DNA of 42,073 nucleotides, from positions 1 to 42,073 of the IMG/VR virus record IMGVR_UViG_3300035126_000768; one strand, given 5' to 3'. The translations under genes were made by a program, and so were the position numbers. The notes below the pieces were generated by a model. It ran no database searches and was not told the origin of the DNA. It worked only from the letters and a program-made list of their open reading frames with translations. Below are positions 21,179 through 27,766 of the stretch, piece after piece (the stretch's first letter is position 1; every line of letters begins with the position of its first letter). The DNA comes from a virus.

Positions 21179-21373
21179 ATGGACAACACGCCCCACAACC
21201 CGACGACCGTATACCGCATTGTTCGCATTGCAGACCCGCGGAGCCGCGGGGCTTGTGCATGGTTTGAAGTGGAAGCGATCGCCGCCGACGGTGCCCGGTA
21301 TCACGTCGCGACGTGTGACGACCGGCAAGAGGCCCGCGAGCTCGTGCGGCAGTTGGAGGCCGCCGCCAAGTAG
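21179..21373 (+). CDS. Small early protein (64 aa)
   Basis: Not recognised. MDNTPHNPTTVYRIVRIADP followed by a beta-rich segment (ACAWFEVEAIAADGARYHVATCDDRQEARELVRQLEAAA), with a strand-strand-helix look. The ATG follows an AGGAGCCCCGACG ribosome binding region that recurs in front of three other genes of this operon. Confidence 0.65.
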   Translation: MDNTPHNPTTVYRIVRIADPRSRGACAWFEVEAIAADGARYHVATCDDRQEARELVRQLEAAAK

Positions 21374-21486
21374 CCGCGGCCCCACGGCCACCGGCCGCCG
21401 CTCGTGGCGGCCGGGCACCGTGCGGCCGGGCACATCGCCCGACACACAACCCGGCGGACAACCCGCCACAACCTAGGAGCCCAAAC

Positions 21487-21891
21487 ATGAACGCTTGGAA
21501 ATATACCGCCGCCGAACGCCGGACGATTGACGCAGCCTATTCCGCGATCGAATACGTGGCCGACCATATGGGGCACTCGCAGCCGCGGGCGCTGCGTGAC
21601 GCGCTCCGCCACGAGCGGCGCGAGCGTAGCAGCGTCACAACTGCTAAGGCTTTGCTCGTGGCCGGATTCATTCGCGGCCGCGTGGACAACCCGCCGGCGG
21701 CCGATCTGGCTTGCCATTCGGCCGGCATCATCACTGCCACCATCATCGGCGCCGACTCTCGCCGATTCGACAGGCCGGCCGACGTGCTCGAGAAGCTGGC
21801 CGCACTCGCGGCCGCCGCCGCCCAGGCCCAGGCCGACTACATCGACCGCAACGCGCGAGCGGCCCGCGAGGAGATCGCCGCCGCCCAGTAG
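21487..21891 (+). CDS. Early protein, helical (134 aa)
   Basis: Not recognised. 'MNAWKYTAAERRTIDAAYSAIEYVADHMGHSQPRALRDALRHERRERSSVTTAKALLVAGFIRGRVDNPPAADLACHSAG' has several helices and a possible helix-turn-helix look; the rest is alanine-rich (ADVLEKLAALAAAAAQAQ). Ribosome binding site CTAGGAGCCC before the ATG. Confidence 0.6.
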   Translation: MNAWKYTAAERRTIDAAYSAIEYVADHMGHSQPRALRDALRHERRERSSVTTAKALLVAGFIRGRVDNPPAADLACHSAGIITATIIGADSRRFDRPADVLEKLAALAAAAAQAQADYIDRNARAAREEIAAAQ

Positions 21892-22012
21892 CCGCGGCCT
21901 CCCCCGTGCCGGCCCCGGGGCAACCCGCGGCCGGCTAGGGGGCTGCCGGGCACGTCGCCCACAACCCAACACAACCCGCGGCCGATGGCCGCACAACCCA
22001 GGAGCCCCGACG

Positions 22013-22285
22013 ATGAAATTGACCTACAAAAACGGCCTTGCGGTAACGCTTTCTAAATCAGGCTTTTTCGAATTGCACTCCGCCGGGCAATTGGTCGGCC
22101 GGATTCAGTTTCGCAAAAACTTTTTCGGCAAATGGGCGGCCGACTGCTATGGCTTTGACGGGGACGGTTTCCGGCTGGACCGAGTTTTGCATAGCCAATC
22201 CGATCTCCGCGAGGCCCGCCGGCTCGCGAGCGAGTGGGCAGAGGGAGTAGATCGCCACTGCCACGCCTGCAGCCTGCCCAACTGA
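22013..22285 (+). CDS. Small early protein (90 aa)
   Basis: Not recognised. The protein is beta-rich ('LTYKNGLAVTLSKSGFFELHSAGQLVGRIQFRKNFFGKWAADCYGFDGDGF') with a helix and a C-terminal His/Cys cluster (DRHCHACSLPN) that could bind metal. It has the operon's standard CAGGAGCCCCGACG leader. Overlapping longer frames on the same strand are rejected. Confidence 0.65.
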   Translation: MKLTYKNGLAVTLSKSGFFELHSAGQLVGRIQFRKNFFGKWAADCYGFDGDGFRLDRVLHSQSDLREARRLASEWAEGVDRHCHACSLPN

Positions 22286-22330
22286 ACCCACAACGGACAA
22301 CCCACAACGGACAACCCAGGAGCCCCACCC

Positions 22331-22690
22331 ATGCCCGCATATGCCACGAAAGAAATCGACCACGCCGCCTACCCGCAGATTTGCCGCCGCCGCTCGTTGG
22401 CTGAATTGGAATTCGTCATCGCCGATTGCCGCTCCGCCCTCGCGGCCATGCCCGACGGCCCGAAGGCCGGCTATTACATGGATGAGATCCACTACTGCCA
22501 CGCCGAGATCATGCGACGCCAGGCCGGCGGGAAGCGTGCCGGCCGCCGCTCGCCGGGCGTGTCGATCGTGGCCGACGTGCACGCCGCCGCCGGCCAGCCG
22601 CTTTCCGATGACGAGCTCGACGCCCTCGAGGGGCTGCCGGGCTCGGCTCTGGCCGACGAGCTCGTTTATCTGGCCGACTACCAGGGGTAG
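22331..22690 (+). CDS. Early protein, unknown (119 aa)
   Basis: Not recognised. 'YPQICRRRSLAELEFVIADCRSALAAMPDGPKAGYYMDEIHYCHAEIMRRQ' is helical with conserved-looking His/Cys. The C-terminal 50 residues are acidic (LSDDELDALEGLPGSALADELVYLADYQG). Leader CCCAGGAGCCCCACCC before the ATG. Confidence 0.65.
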   Translation: MPAYATKEIDHAAYPQICRRRSLAELEFVIADCRSALAAMPDGPKAGYYMDEIHYCHAEIMRRQAGGKRAGRRSPGVSIVADVHAAAGQPLSDDELDALEGLPGSALADELVYLADYQG

Positions 22691-22757
22691 ACAACCCACA
22701 GCGGACAACCCGGGGACAACCCGTGCCGGACAACCCGGGCCGGACAACCCGGGCCGC

Positions 22758-22785
22758 TTGACCATAGGAAACAAATGGCAATAAT
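22758..22785 (+). promoter_or_regulatory. Sigma70-like promoter before the small winged-helix gene
   Basis: TTGACC (22758-22763) and AATAAT (22780-22785) are separated by 16 bases. The ATG at 22792 is only 6 bases after the -10, so the transcript would be leaderless or nearly so. No ribosome binding site serves that ATG; the AGGAAACAA upstream belongs to an out-of-frame ATG at 22775. Confidence 0.45.
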
Positions 22786-22791
22786 CCAGCC

Positions 22792-23019
22792 ATGCCACCG
22801 AAAATCGACCCATCGCTCTACGTCCGAATCGGCACCGCGGCCAAGCTGGCGGGCGTGTCCCGCCTCTGGATGCGGAAGCAGGTCGAGAGCGGCGCGATCG
22901 CCGGCGTTGAGATTGACGGCCAATGGTTCGCCCTCCGGTCGTCGGCCGCCGCGTTCAAGCGTGACCCCGTCGGCCGTGGCCGGCCTCGAGCCGACGCCAC
23001 CAAGAAGGCCGGGAAGTAG
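22792..23019 (+). CDS. Small excisionase-like winged-helix protein (75 aa)
   Basis: 'YVRIGTAAKLAGVSRLWMRKQVESGAIAGVEIDGQWFALRSSAAAFKRDP' is a complete excisionase/MerR-type winged helix followed by the basic tail VGRGRPRADATKKAGK. It is related to the C-terminus of the 200-aa protein at 20530-21132. It lies just upstream of promoter P3, so it may regulate it. It may be the phage excisionase (directionality factor) or a repressor of the rightward operon. Confidence 0.75.
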   Translation: MPPKIDPSLYVRIGTAAKLAGVSRLWMRKQVESGAIAGVEIDGQWFALRSSAAAFKRDPVGRGRPRADATKKAGK

Positions 23020-23046
23020 CCCCAAGATTTTTTTTGATTTCAGCCC

Positions 23047-23074
23047 TTTACTCTTTATTGCCGATGGGTAATAT
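23047..23074 (+). promoter_or_regulatory. Rightward promoter P3 with TTATTGCCGA core
   Basis: TTTACT and TAATAT (23069-23074) are 16 bases apart with TTATTGCCGA (23055-23064) in the spacer, matching P1. A T-run and GATTTCAGCCCTT come directly before, as in P1 (GATTCCAGCCCTT), so the whole promoter unit looks duplicated. Confidence 0.7.
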
Positions 23075-23123
23075 ACACACATGGGCAGCAGCGAGCGGCC
23101 CGCCACTAACTAGGAGAAATGAA

Positions 23124-23357
23124 ATGACGACCATCGAAAAGAACGCAGCCGTTAGCCGGATGATCCTCGCCCGCGTGTCCACCGGGGCGACGCTCGCCGC
23201 AGCCATCGACGCCGTGCTCGGGGCCGGCAGCTATCAGGCCATCGCGTCCGATCTCTACGACGCCATGCGAGCGGCCCCGGCCGTGGCCGATGACCCCGAC
23301 GCGATCGTGCTCGAGGCCTGCCCGGCCAGCGAGCGTTTCCTGAGCATCAACGACTAG
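23124..23357 (+). CDS. Small early protein (77 aa)
   Basis: Not recognised. 'TTIEKNAAVSRMILARVSTGATLAAAIDAVLGAGSYQAIASDLYDAMRA' is helical, with an acidic tail. The ATG at 23124 is the second of two; the first (23119) opens a two-codon frame ATG-AAA-TGA directly behind TAGGAG, so translation of this gene may depend on re-initiation. It is the first gene after P3. Confidence 0.65.
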   Translation: MTTIEKNAAVSRMILARVSTGATLAAAIDAVLGAGSYQAIASDLYDAMRAAPAVADDPDAIVLEACPASERFLSIND

Positions 23358-23404
23358 CACCACAACCCACCTACACAACCCGCCACAACCCAGGAGCCCC
23401 CACC

Positions 23405-23668
23405 ATGCACGCCTCCAACTTTGAAACCGATCTCGCCCAGGTGCTCGAGGCCGACCCGCTCACGCGGCCCGTCGTCGACGCCATCGCCGCCGGCCGGGAA
23501 TTGCCGGACGCGTTCTTGATCCTCGACACCTACCACGACATCGGCGAGCCCGTGAGCGCCCACCGCTGCGAGCGTATCCGCCGAGAGGTCCGCGACGCTC
23601 TCGCCGCCGCGGGCCTCGCCATGCCCACCACCTACACCATGCTCGACGACAGGAGGAGCGACCGATGA
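23405..23668 (+). CDS. Early protein upstream of primase (87 aa)
   Basis: Not recognised. 'NFETDLAQVLEADPLTRPVVDAIAAGRELPDAFLILDTYHDIGEPVSAHRCERIRREVRDALAAAG' with an ordered helical look. Its stop overlaps the prim-pol start (ATGA), so the two are coupled and may act together. Confidence 0.65.
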   Translation: MHASNFETDLAQVLEADPLTRPVVDAIAAGRELPDAFLILDTYHDIGEPVSAHRCERIRREVRDALAAAGLAMPTTYTMLDDRRSDR

Positions 23669-24165
23669 ACGACATCGCAGCACTGGCCGCCGCCGGCTGC
23701 CGGTTTGTCCGGCTCGCCCGACGCGAGAAGCGCCCGCTCGGGGCCGCATGGCAAACCAGATCGACGGACAGCCCGGGCGACGTGGCCGCATGGCTCGCCG
23801 CTAGTTCGAATGTGGGGCTTCTGCTCGGCCCGGCCTCCGGCGTTGTCGACGTGGAATTCGACGACGACGACGGCCGGGCGACGCTCGAGCGGCTCGGCCT
23901 TGTCGACGTGGCCACCCCGACGTGGCGATCGGCTCGCGGCGAGCACCGGCTTTTCCGCTGGGCCGATACGCTGCCGCCCGTGGCCGTGGCCAAGGTCGAC
24001 GGCCTCGAGGTCCGCATCGGCGGCCGGGCCGCTCAATCAGTGCTCCCGCCGTCGATTCACCCCGACGGCCAGGCCTACGCATGGACAACCCACCCGGCCG
24101 CCGTGGAGGTCGCGGCCTTCCCTCAAAGACTCATGGAGGAGTTATGCGGAAACGTCGTCGGCTAA
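23665..24165 (+). CDS. Stand-alone prim-pol domain protein (166 aa)
   Basis: Bifunctional DNA primase/polymerase N-terminal domain. The pattern 'SSNVGLLLGPASGVVDVEFDDDDG' gives the D62/E64 metal site, 'GEHRLFRW' contains H94, and 'GLEVRIGGRAAQSVLPPSIHPDG' the E115/R117 region and the signature loop. Usually this domain is fused to a helicase; here it ends after 166 residues, and no helicase was found in the window. It probably primes phage replication together with a host helicase. Next gene downstream starts within it (24144). Confidence 0.85.
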   Translation: MNDIAALAAAGCRFVRLARREKRPLGAAWQTRSTDSPGDVAAWLAASSNVGLLLGPASGVVDVEFDDDDGRATLERLGLVDVATPTWRSARGEHRLFRWADTLPPVAVAKVDGLEVRIGGRAAQSVLPPSIHPDGQAYAWTTHPAAVEVAAFPQRLMEELCGNVVG

Positions 24166-24308
24166 TCCGCCGGACAACCCGGCCGCAATGGGACGAGTGG
24201 ATTCGTGCCCTCGTGCTCGTGCGGCTCGGGCAGGAGCTCGGCACCGAGACGCCGCTCGCCCGGGCCGTGCATGACGCGATCGCCGCCCTAATCGGGGCGA
24301 TCCGCTGA
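24144..24308 (+). CDS. Small basic protein at end of rightward operon (54 aa)
   Basis: MRKRRRLIRRTTRPQWDEWI is a very basic N-terminus followed by two helices (ALVLVRLGQELG, ARAVHDAIAALIGAI). The ATG has GGAGG 4 bases upstream and overlaps the end of the prim-pol gene. It likely binds nucleic acid; partner of the primase is a guess. Its end overlaps the convergent gene at 24288 by 21 bases. Confidence 0.65.
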   Translation: MRKRRRLIRRTTRPQWDEWIRALVLVRLGQELGTETPLARAVHDAIAALIGAIR

Positions 24309-24674
24309 CCGCTCGGCGGCGATCTGGCGGGACAACCCGCGGAGCATCACCCGCCACGCCCGATCGGCCAGCCAGAGATCGAGCACGCAGCTACAGATCG
24401 ACGCCACGAGGCCGCCGAGAAAGAGATCCCAGAGCGGGCCGACATCGTGCCGGGCCTCGTATTGCTCCCGAACCTGGGCACGCACGAGGAGCATCGCGTG
24501 AGCGGCCGCGGCGTTGTTCTTGCCGCCGTGCCGCTCGATGGCTTCGACGTGATTGTGCGGCCAGTGCCGGACAACCATCCGCGTGAGCTCGTGCACGCGG
24601 GCACGGCCAGCCATACGGGCACGCTGGCCGCATTGTTCCGAGACGTGGACGACGAGCCGCTCTAGGGCTTCCAT
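24288..24674 (-). CDS. Protein with one membrane segment, last leftward gene (128 aa)
   Basis: A helical N-terminal domain with many histidines (ERLVVHVSEQCG ... VRHWPHNHVEAIERHGG) precedes one hydrophobic stretch (LFLGGLVASICSCVLDLWLADRAW, about residues 86-108) and a basic tail. No family recognised. It is the last gene of the long leftward unit, in a set of small membrane proteins around the cysteine peptidase; a holin- or spanin-like lysis role is possible but unproven. Confidence 0.6.
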   Translation of the reverse strand: MEALERLVVHVSEQCGQRARMAGRARVHELTRMVVRHWPHNHVEAIERHGGKNNAAAAHAMLLVRAQVREQYEARHDVGPLWDLFLGGLVASICSCVLDLWLADRAWRVMLRGLSRQIAAERSADRPD

Positions 24675-24677
24675 GCT

Positions 24678-24974
24678 TCACCGTGGCGGGCACTTGCCAT
24701 CGGGGCAGGGGAGGGCGGGCTTCCGCTTGCATCGCTCACAGGTGCAGGTACACCGCTGCTCGATCCGCCCGTCGGGCTTCCAGATTCCATTCACGCACGT
24801 CCGACCGCAGACGCACTCAGCGGGGGCCGGGGCCGGTGGCGCCGGGCCGTCGGCGATCATGCTCGCTCGAGCGGCGGCGACTGCGGCGGCCGCCCGTGGC
24901 GCCTCCGCGTCGACGGCCCCCGGGCCGGCCGACAACGACACGAGCCAGGCGACGAGCCATTCGTAAAGCGTCAC
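24678..24974 (-). CDS. Cysteine-rich protein with N-terminal membrane segment (98 aa)
   Basis: A GTG start one base after the previous stop gives VTLYEWLVAWLVSLSAGPGA, a short hydrophobic anchor or signal. A long alanine/proline linker leads to a C-terminal Cys cluster ('CVCGRTCVNGIWKPDGRIEQ', 'CTCTCERCKRK', 'PCPDGKCPPR') with ten cysteines that could form disulfides outside the cytoplasm or bind zinc. Function unknown; no homologue recognised. Confidence 0.6.
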   Translation of the reverse strand: MTLYEWLVAWLVSLSAGPGAVDAEAPRAAAAVAAARASMIADGPAPPAPAPAECVCGRTCVNGIWKPDGRIEQRCTCTCERCKRKPALPCPDGKCPPR

Positions 24975-24975
24975 G

Positions 24976-25242
24976 CTACCACCCCCTGCCGTGTTGAATC
25001 GTGGCGTAGCCGTCTTCGCCCACGTCGCCGTGAGCGTGGACGAGCGGGCGATCCTGGGCCGGCGGGCCTTCGGCAAAAATCATGATCCAAAGGGCGGTCT
25101 TTGCGGCCCGGGCGATCCAGCGGAGGACTGGGCGATCCTGCGGCGGGGCGAACGGCTGCGGCTGCGGGGCAGGGGAGCCGGAAAACCACCAGACGAGCAC
25201 GCCAGCGGCCAAGAGCAGGAGAGTATTTCGATCAACCTTCAT
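24976..25242 (-). CDS. Small membrane-anchored protein (88 aa)
   Basis: Starts MKVDRNTLLLLAAGVLVWWF, a single membrane segment, then a proline-rich stretch (SGSPAPQPQPFAPPQDRP), a second hydrophobic patch (RAAKTALWIMIFAEGPP) and a short acidic/His tail. No family recognised. GAGTATTTCG (25221-25230) falls in codons 5-8. Confidence 0.6.
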   Translation of the reverse strand: MKVDRNTLLLLAAGVLVWWFSGSPAPQPQPFAPPQDRPVLRWIARAAKTALWIMIFAEGPPAQDRPLVHAHGDVGEDGYATIQHGRGW

Positions 25243-25250
25243 GGCACCCC

Positions 25251-26384
25251 CTAAAACGACAACTTGAATACGTCGGCCACAAGCCGGGCGGTCGACGGCC
25301 GGCGGCCGATGGTTTCCACCGGCATCGGCTGCAGCCATTCGCCGTTATGGATCTCACGCCAGCCCCAACCCGCTACCGAACCCACCGCAAACGAATCTTC
25401 GCCGGCGAGCATCCGCTCGACCGTCTTCCGGTCCGCCCAGAAACAACCCTCGGGCATATCCTCCGGCCACCGCGGGCCGGAGATCCACGACTCAGACCAG
25501 CTATTCGCAATCAGCATCCCGTCGCGCGGGCTGCCATTCTTTTGGTAGCGAACTCCGATCAGGCAGAGGCAATGAGCCCACTGGCCAGAGGGGGCCGCCC
25601 AGCCCCCGTCTGTGCGGACGGAAGCGAATCCCTGCATTGAACAGACAGGGATCGCAAAACCAGCCTCGACAGCCGCGGCCGCTTCGTCCCACGTCTTCAC
25701 CAGCGAAACGTATTTGCATGGATGCTTCTTCGCGATCGCGTCGAGCCGGCCCTTATCACCCTGGCCACCGTTGCCGTGGTTTCCCCATTGCTTAGCCCGA
25801 TCGCCGGAGTAGATGCGGAGATCGTGGCCGGCTACGACCTCGCGATACACGACGCCCCAATCACGAGCCCAGCGGGCCGCGGCGCCGCCGTATGACCCAT
25901 CGCTCCACCCGCCCGACCCCTCGGGCTTGTTGCGGGCCTCGACACGCGACCCGCCATAGATGGATTCCGTGCAGGGCAGCAGCGGCGGCTCCTGCAGTTG
26001 GCCGTTCTGCCAATCGACGCTCTCCGAAACGAAGATGCCCAGCCCCCACCCGAACGCCACACAGTCGCCGATCGATTGCCGCCACACCTTGAACGGCGTG
26101 CCGTAGCGTGCCCGGTGGGCCTTGTCGGCGGCCCGATACAGGAACGTGTCGACGCCCCGGGCCTTCGCCATGCACTCGGGGGCGGCTTGGGAAAACCGCG
26201 GCTCGTCGAGCTCTTGGAGAAACTGCCGCGTGCCCTCGGGATTGGGTGTGTACCCAAAACGACCACCAAACCCGACCGTGCCCTCGAGGAGCAGCCCGGC
26301 CCGAATGGCCACGAGCACGGCCAGGCCAAGCAGCAGTCCGGCAACCGCGAGGCGGAACCGTGCAGTGTCGTCAACGCGTCGCAT
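25251..26384 (-). CDS. Membrane-anchored papain-like cysteine peptidase (377 aa)
   Basis: An N-terminal signal anchor (residues 12-33, LAVAGLLLGLAVLVAIRAG) holds a C1-like peptidase domain. Visible catalytic set: Q103 and C108 in QSIGDCVAFGWG, H271 in GQWAHCLCLIGV, N294-S295-W296 in LIANSWSESW. Papain-like enzymes are rare in phages. It is in the cluster of small membrane proteins at the distal end of the leftward unit, where lysis genes often lie, and no peptidoglycan hydrolase was recognised elsewhere. ATG 26384 is chosen because the anchor starts there; it overlaps the upstream gene by 14 bases. Confidence 0.8.
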   Translation of the reverse strand: MRRVDDTARFRLAVAGLLLGLAVLVAIRAGLLLEGTVGFGGRFGYTPNPEGTRQFLQELDEPRFSQAAPECMAKARGVDTFLYRAADKAHRARYGTPFKVWRQSIGDCVAFGWGLGIFVSESVDWQNGQLQEPPLLPCTESIYGGSRVEARNKPEGSGGWSDGSYGGAAARWARDWGVVYREVVAGHDLRIYSGDRAKQWGNHGNGGQGDKGRLDAIAKKHPCKYVSLVKTWDEAAAAVEAGFAIPVCSMQGFASVRTDGGWAAPSGQWAHCLCLIGVRYQKNGSPRDGMLIANSWSESWISGPRWPEDMPEGCFWADRKTVERMLAGEDSFAVGSVAGWGWREIHNGEWLQPMPVETIGRRPSTARLVADVFKLSF

Positions 26385-26838
26385 CAGCGGCGGCCCTCGC
26401 GAGATTGCGGTACGCGTCAACCCAGGCCGACCGCTGCTTGTCACTCACCGGACCGCCGGCCGTGCCGACTGCCGTATCGAGGTAGGTATGGATCGCGTCG
26501 CGGGCCGCCGGCTGCCGCTCGCCGATGCTCACGCCCCGGCAGCGGAGCTCACGCGACCGCGTCCGCAAGGCGTCAAACTGGACAGCGTTTTTCAGGAACG
26601 GCTCGGCCTGCCGGCCATCCCAAGCGATCTCGTCGGCGAGCTCCGCACAGAGCGCCGAGATCGTGGCCGCATCCTCCGCCCCCGTCGGCCCGGTGAACTT
26701 GCCGCGGAGCATCACCGGCAGCGGCTCCGGCGGGAACGGCTCGGGGCTCGGCGGCGTTGCCGGGCGGTCGACAACCCAGGCGAACAGGGCACCGACAACC
26801 AGGGCACCGGCCAGAAGGTATCGGGATCGCTCGCTCAT
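26371..26838 (-). CDS. Membrane-anchored periplasmic protein (155 aa)
   Basis: MSERSRYLLAGALVVGALFA is a membrane anchor, followed by a proline-rich hinge (RPATPPSPEPFPPEPLP) and a helical domain with 'AATISALCAELADEIAWDGRQAEPFLKNAVQFDALRTRSRELRCRG'. No family recognised. Its start overlaps the stop of the next gene upstream (ATGA), and its stop lies within the peptidase gene, so it is probably translated with the peptidase. Confidence 0.65.
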   Translation of the reverse strand: MSERSRYLLAGALVVGALFAWVVDRPATPPSPEPFPPEPLPVMLRGKFTGPTGAEDAATISALCAELADEIAWDGRQAEPFLKNAVQFDALRTRSRELRCRGVSIGERQPAARDAIHTYLDTAVGTAGGPVSDKQRSAWVDAYRNLARAAADATR

Positions 26839-27089
26839 TGGTCGCTCCCTGCCACGAGTGCCAGCGTCAGCGTGTCGATCGCGGCCCGGGCCTGCTCGGT
26901 GAGCTGCTGCGTCTCGAGCAGTCGCAGCCGGACAACCGCCAAGTCGGCGATCGCCCCCTGGTAGGTCGGGCCGGCGGGCCGGTGGGCCGGCATCGCGAGG
27001 CCGCCACCGACGACCGACGCCGCACGACCCACGAGCCACGGGCAGGCGGTGAGCAGAGCCGCCACGGCCAGAGCAGTTGCCAGAATCAT
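26835..27089 (-). CDS. Small membrane protein (84 aa)
   Basis: MILATALAVAALLTACPWLV is a single hydrophobic segment or a lipoprotein-like signal (LLTAC), followed by a helix (AIADLAVVRLRLLETQQLTEQARAAIDTLTLALV) that may form a coiled coil. A TAATG junction with the gene upstream fixes the start. An Rz1- or spanin-like partner for the neighbours is possible. Confidence 0.6.
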   Translation of the reverse strand: MILATALAVAALLTACPWLVGRAASVVGGGLAMPAHRPAGPTYQGAIADLAVVRLRLLETQQLTEQARAAIDTLTLALVAGSDQ

Positions 27090-27448
27090 TAGATAGCCCT
27101 CACGAGCGGAAGCAGGCTCTCGACGGCCCCGGCGGCCACGGCCAGACACAACGCACGCAGGGCCGGCCGGAGCAGCACAAACAGCGGATAGGCCGCGAGC
27201 GGTACGGCCTTGTCGGCGACCGCGTCGAACAGATCGCCGACGGACGCGAGCACGACGGCTTTCTTGTCGGCCCCCGGCGCGGCGATCTTGTCGACCAGGC
27301 CGATAACGAGCCGCATGAGATCGACGGCCAGCCGCCCAAACTCGGCGACGGTCAGCCCGCCGGCGGCGAGATACTTTGCCCGCTCGAGGAACGCGGCGAT
27401 TTCGGTCGTGACGATCTCACGCTCGAGCTCTGGCATGACTTCCCTCAC
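27089..27448 (-). CDS. Membrane protein, holin-like candidate (119 aa)
   Basis: Two to three hydrophobic helices ('FGRLAVDLMRLVIGLVDKIA', 'VPLAAYPLFVLLRPALRALCLAVAAGAVESLLPLV') after a charged N-terminal helix (MREVMPELEREIVTTEIAAFLERAKYL). No family recognised. Its size, topology and place in the membrane-protein cluster fit a holin, which is inference only. Confidence 0.55.
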   Translation of the reverse strand: MREVMPELEREIVTTEIAAFLERAKYLAAGGLTVAEFGRLAVDLMRLVIGLVDKIAAPGADKKAVVLASVGDLFDAVADKAVPLAAYPLFVLLRPALRALCLAVAAGAVESLLPLVRAI

Positions 27449-27732
27449 TAGATGAGCCCCTCGTCGAACAGTTGTTTGGCTTGGCGGACGGTGCAGCCGG
27501 GCACGATCGCCTTGGAGGCATCGCCCGCACCGGACAACTCCCAGGCGAGCACCTCGAAAAACGAGAGGGCCGACGTGGGCTTCTTGTCTCGGCTCGTGAT
27601 GACCCCCAACCCGGCCCGCTTCATCGGCGTGTAGTGGACGTGATCGCCCGCCTGCCCCGGCGGCGACAGCGGCTCCCGGCCGCCGGCACCGTGGCGAAAC
27701 TGCGTCTCGTCTGGTCGCTGGCGGCGAATCAA
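27448..27732 (-). CDS. Small protein upstream of the membrane cluster (94 aa)
   Basis: Not recognised. It has a polar N-terminus (RRQRPDETQFRHGAGGREPLSPPGQAGDHVHYTPMKRAGLG) and a helical C-terminus (SALSFFEVLAWELSGAGDASKAIVPGCTVRQAKQLFDEGLI). A TTG start at 27732 follows AGGAGCCC, the same ribosome binding site word as in the rightward operon. A leftward -10 lies at 27754-27759. Confidence 0.55.
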   Translation of the reverse strand: MIRRQRPDETQFRHGAGGREPLSPPGQAGDHVHYTPMKRAGLGVITSRDKKPTSALSFFEVLAWELSGAGDASKAIVPGCTVRQAKQLFDEGLI

Positions 27733-27753
27733 AGGGCGGGCTCCTATACCCCT

Positions 27754-27759
27754 ATTGTA
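27754..27759 (-). promoter_or_regulatory. -10 promoter element, leftward
   Basis: The minus strand reads CGTACAATAGG. It starts a possible transcript of the membrane-protein and peptidase cluster at about 27747, 15 bases before the TTG start at 27732. Confidence 0.4.
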
Positions 27760-27766
27760 CGGTTGT

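Larger units (their letters stand above)
21374..23404 (+). repeat. ACAACCC-rich leader spacers with repeated ribosome binding sites
   Basis: Five spacers of this operon (21374-21486, 21892-22012, 22286-22330, 22691-22791, 23358-23404) contain about 15 copies of ACAACCC in total, often as GGACAACCC. Four of them end in (CC)AGGAGCCC before the ATG, and the spacer before 21179 has the same site. The unpaired A/C-rich character would keep the ribosome binding site open. The CsrA-like protein of this phage binds GGA-type sites in its family, so these leaders are possible targets. Confidence 0.6.

Noticed and set aside
22775-23071. Alternative frame with a good AGGAAACAA ribosome binding site
   Set aside because: Its protein is serine/arginine-rich without structure, while the frame from 22792 is a clear winged helix. 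The ribosome binding site is noted as odd.
24288-24308. Bidirectional terminator at the convergent junction
   Set aside because: The two genes overlap by 21 bases and no hairpin with a T-run is seen there.
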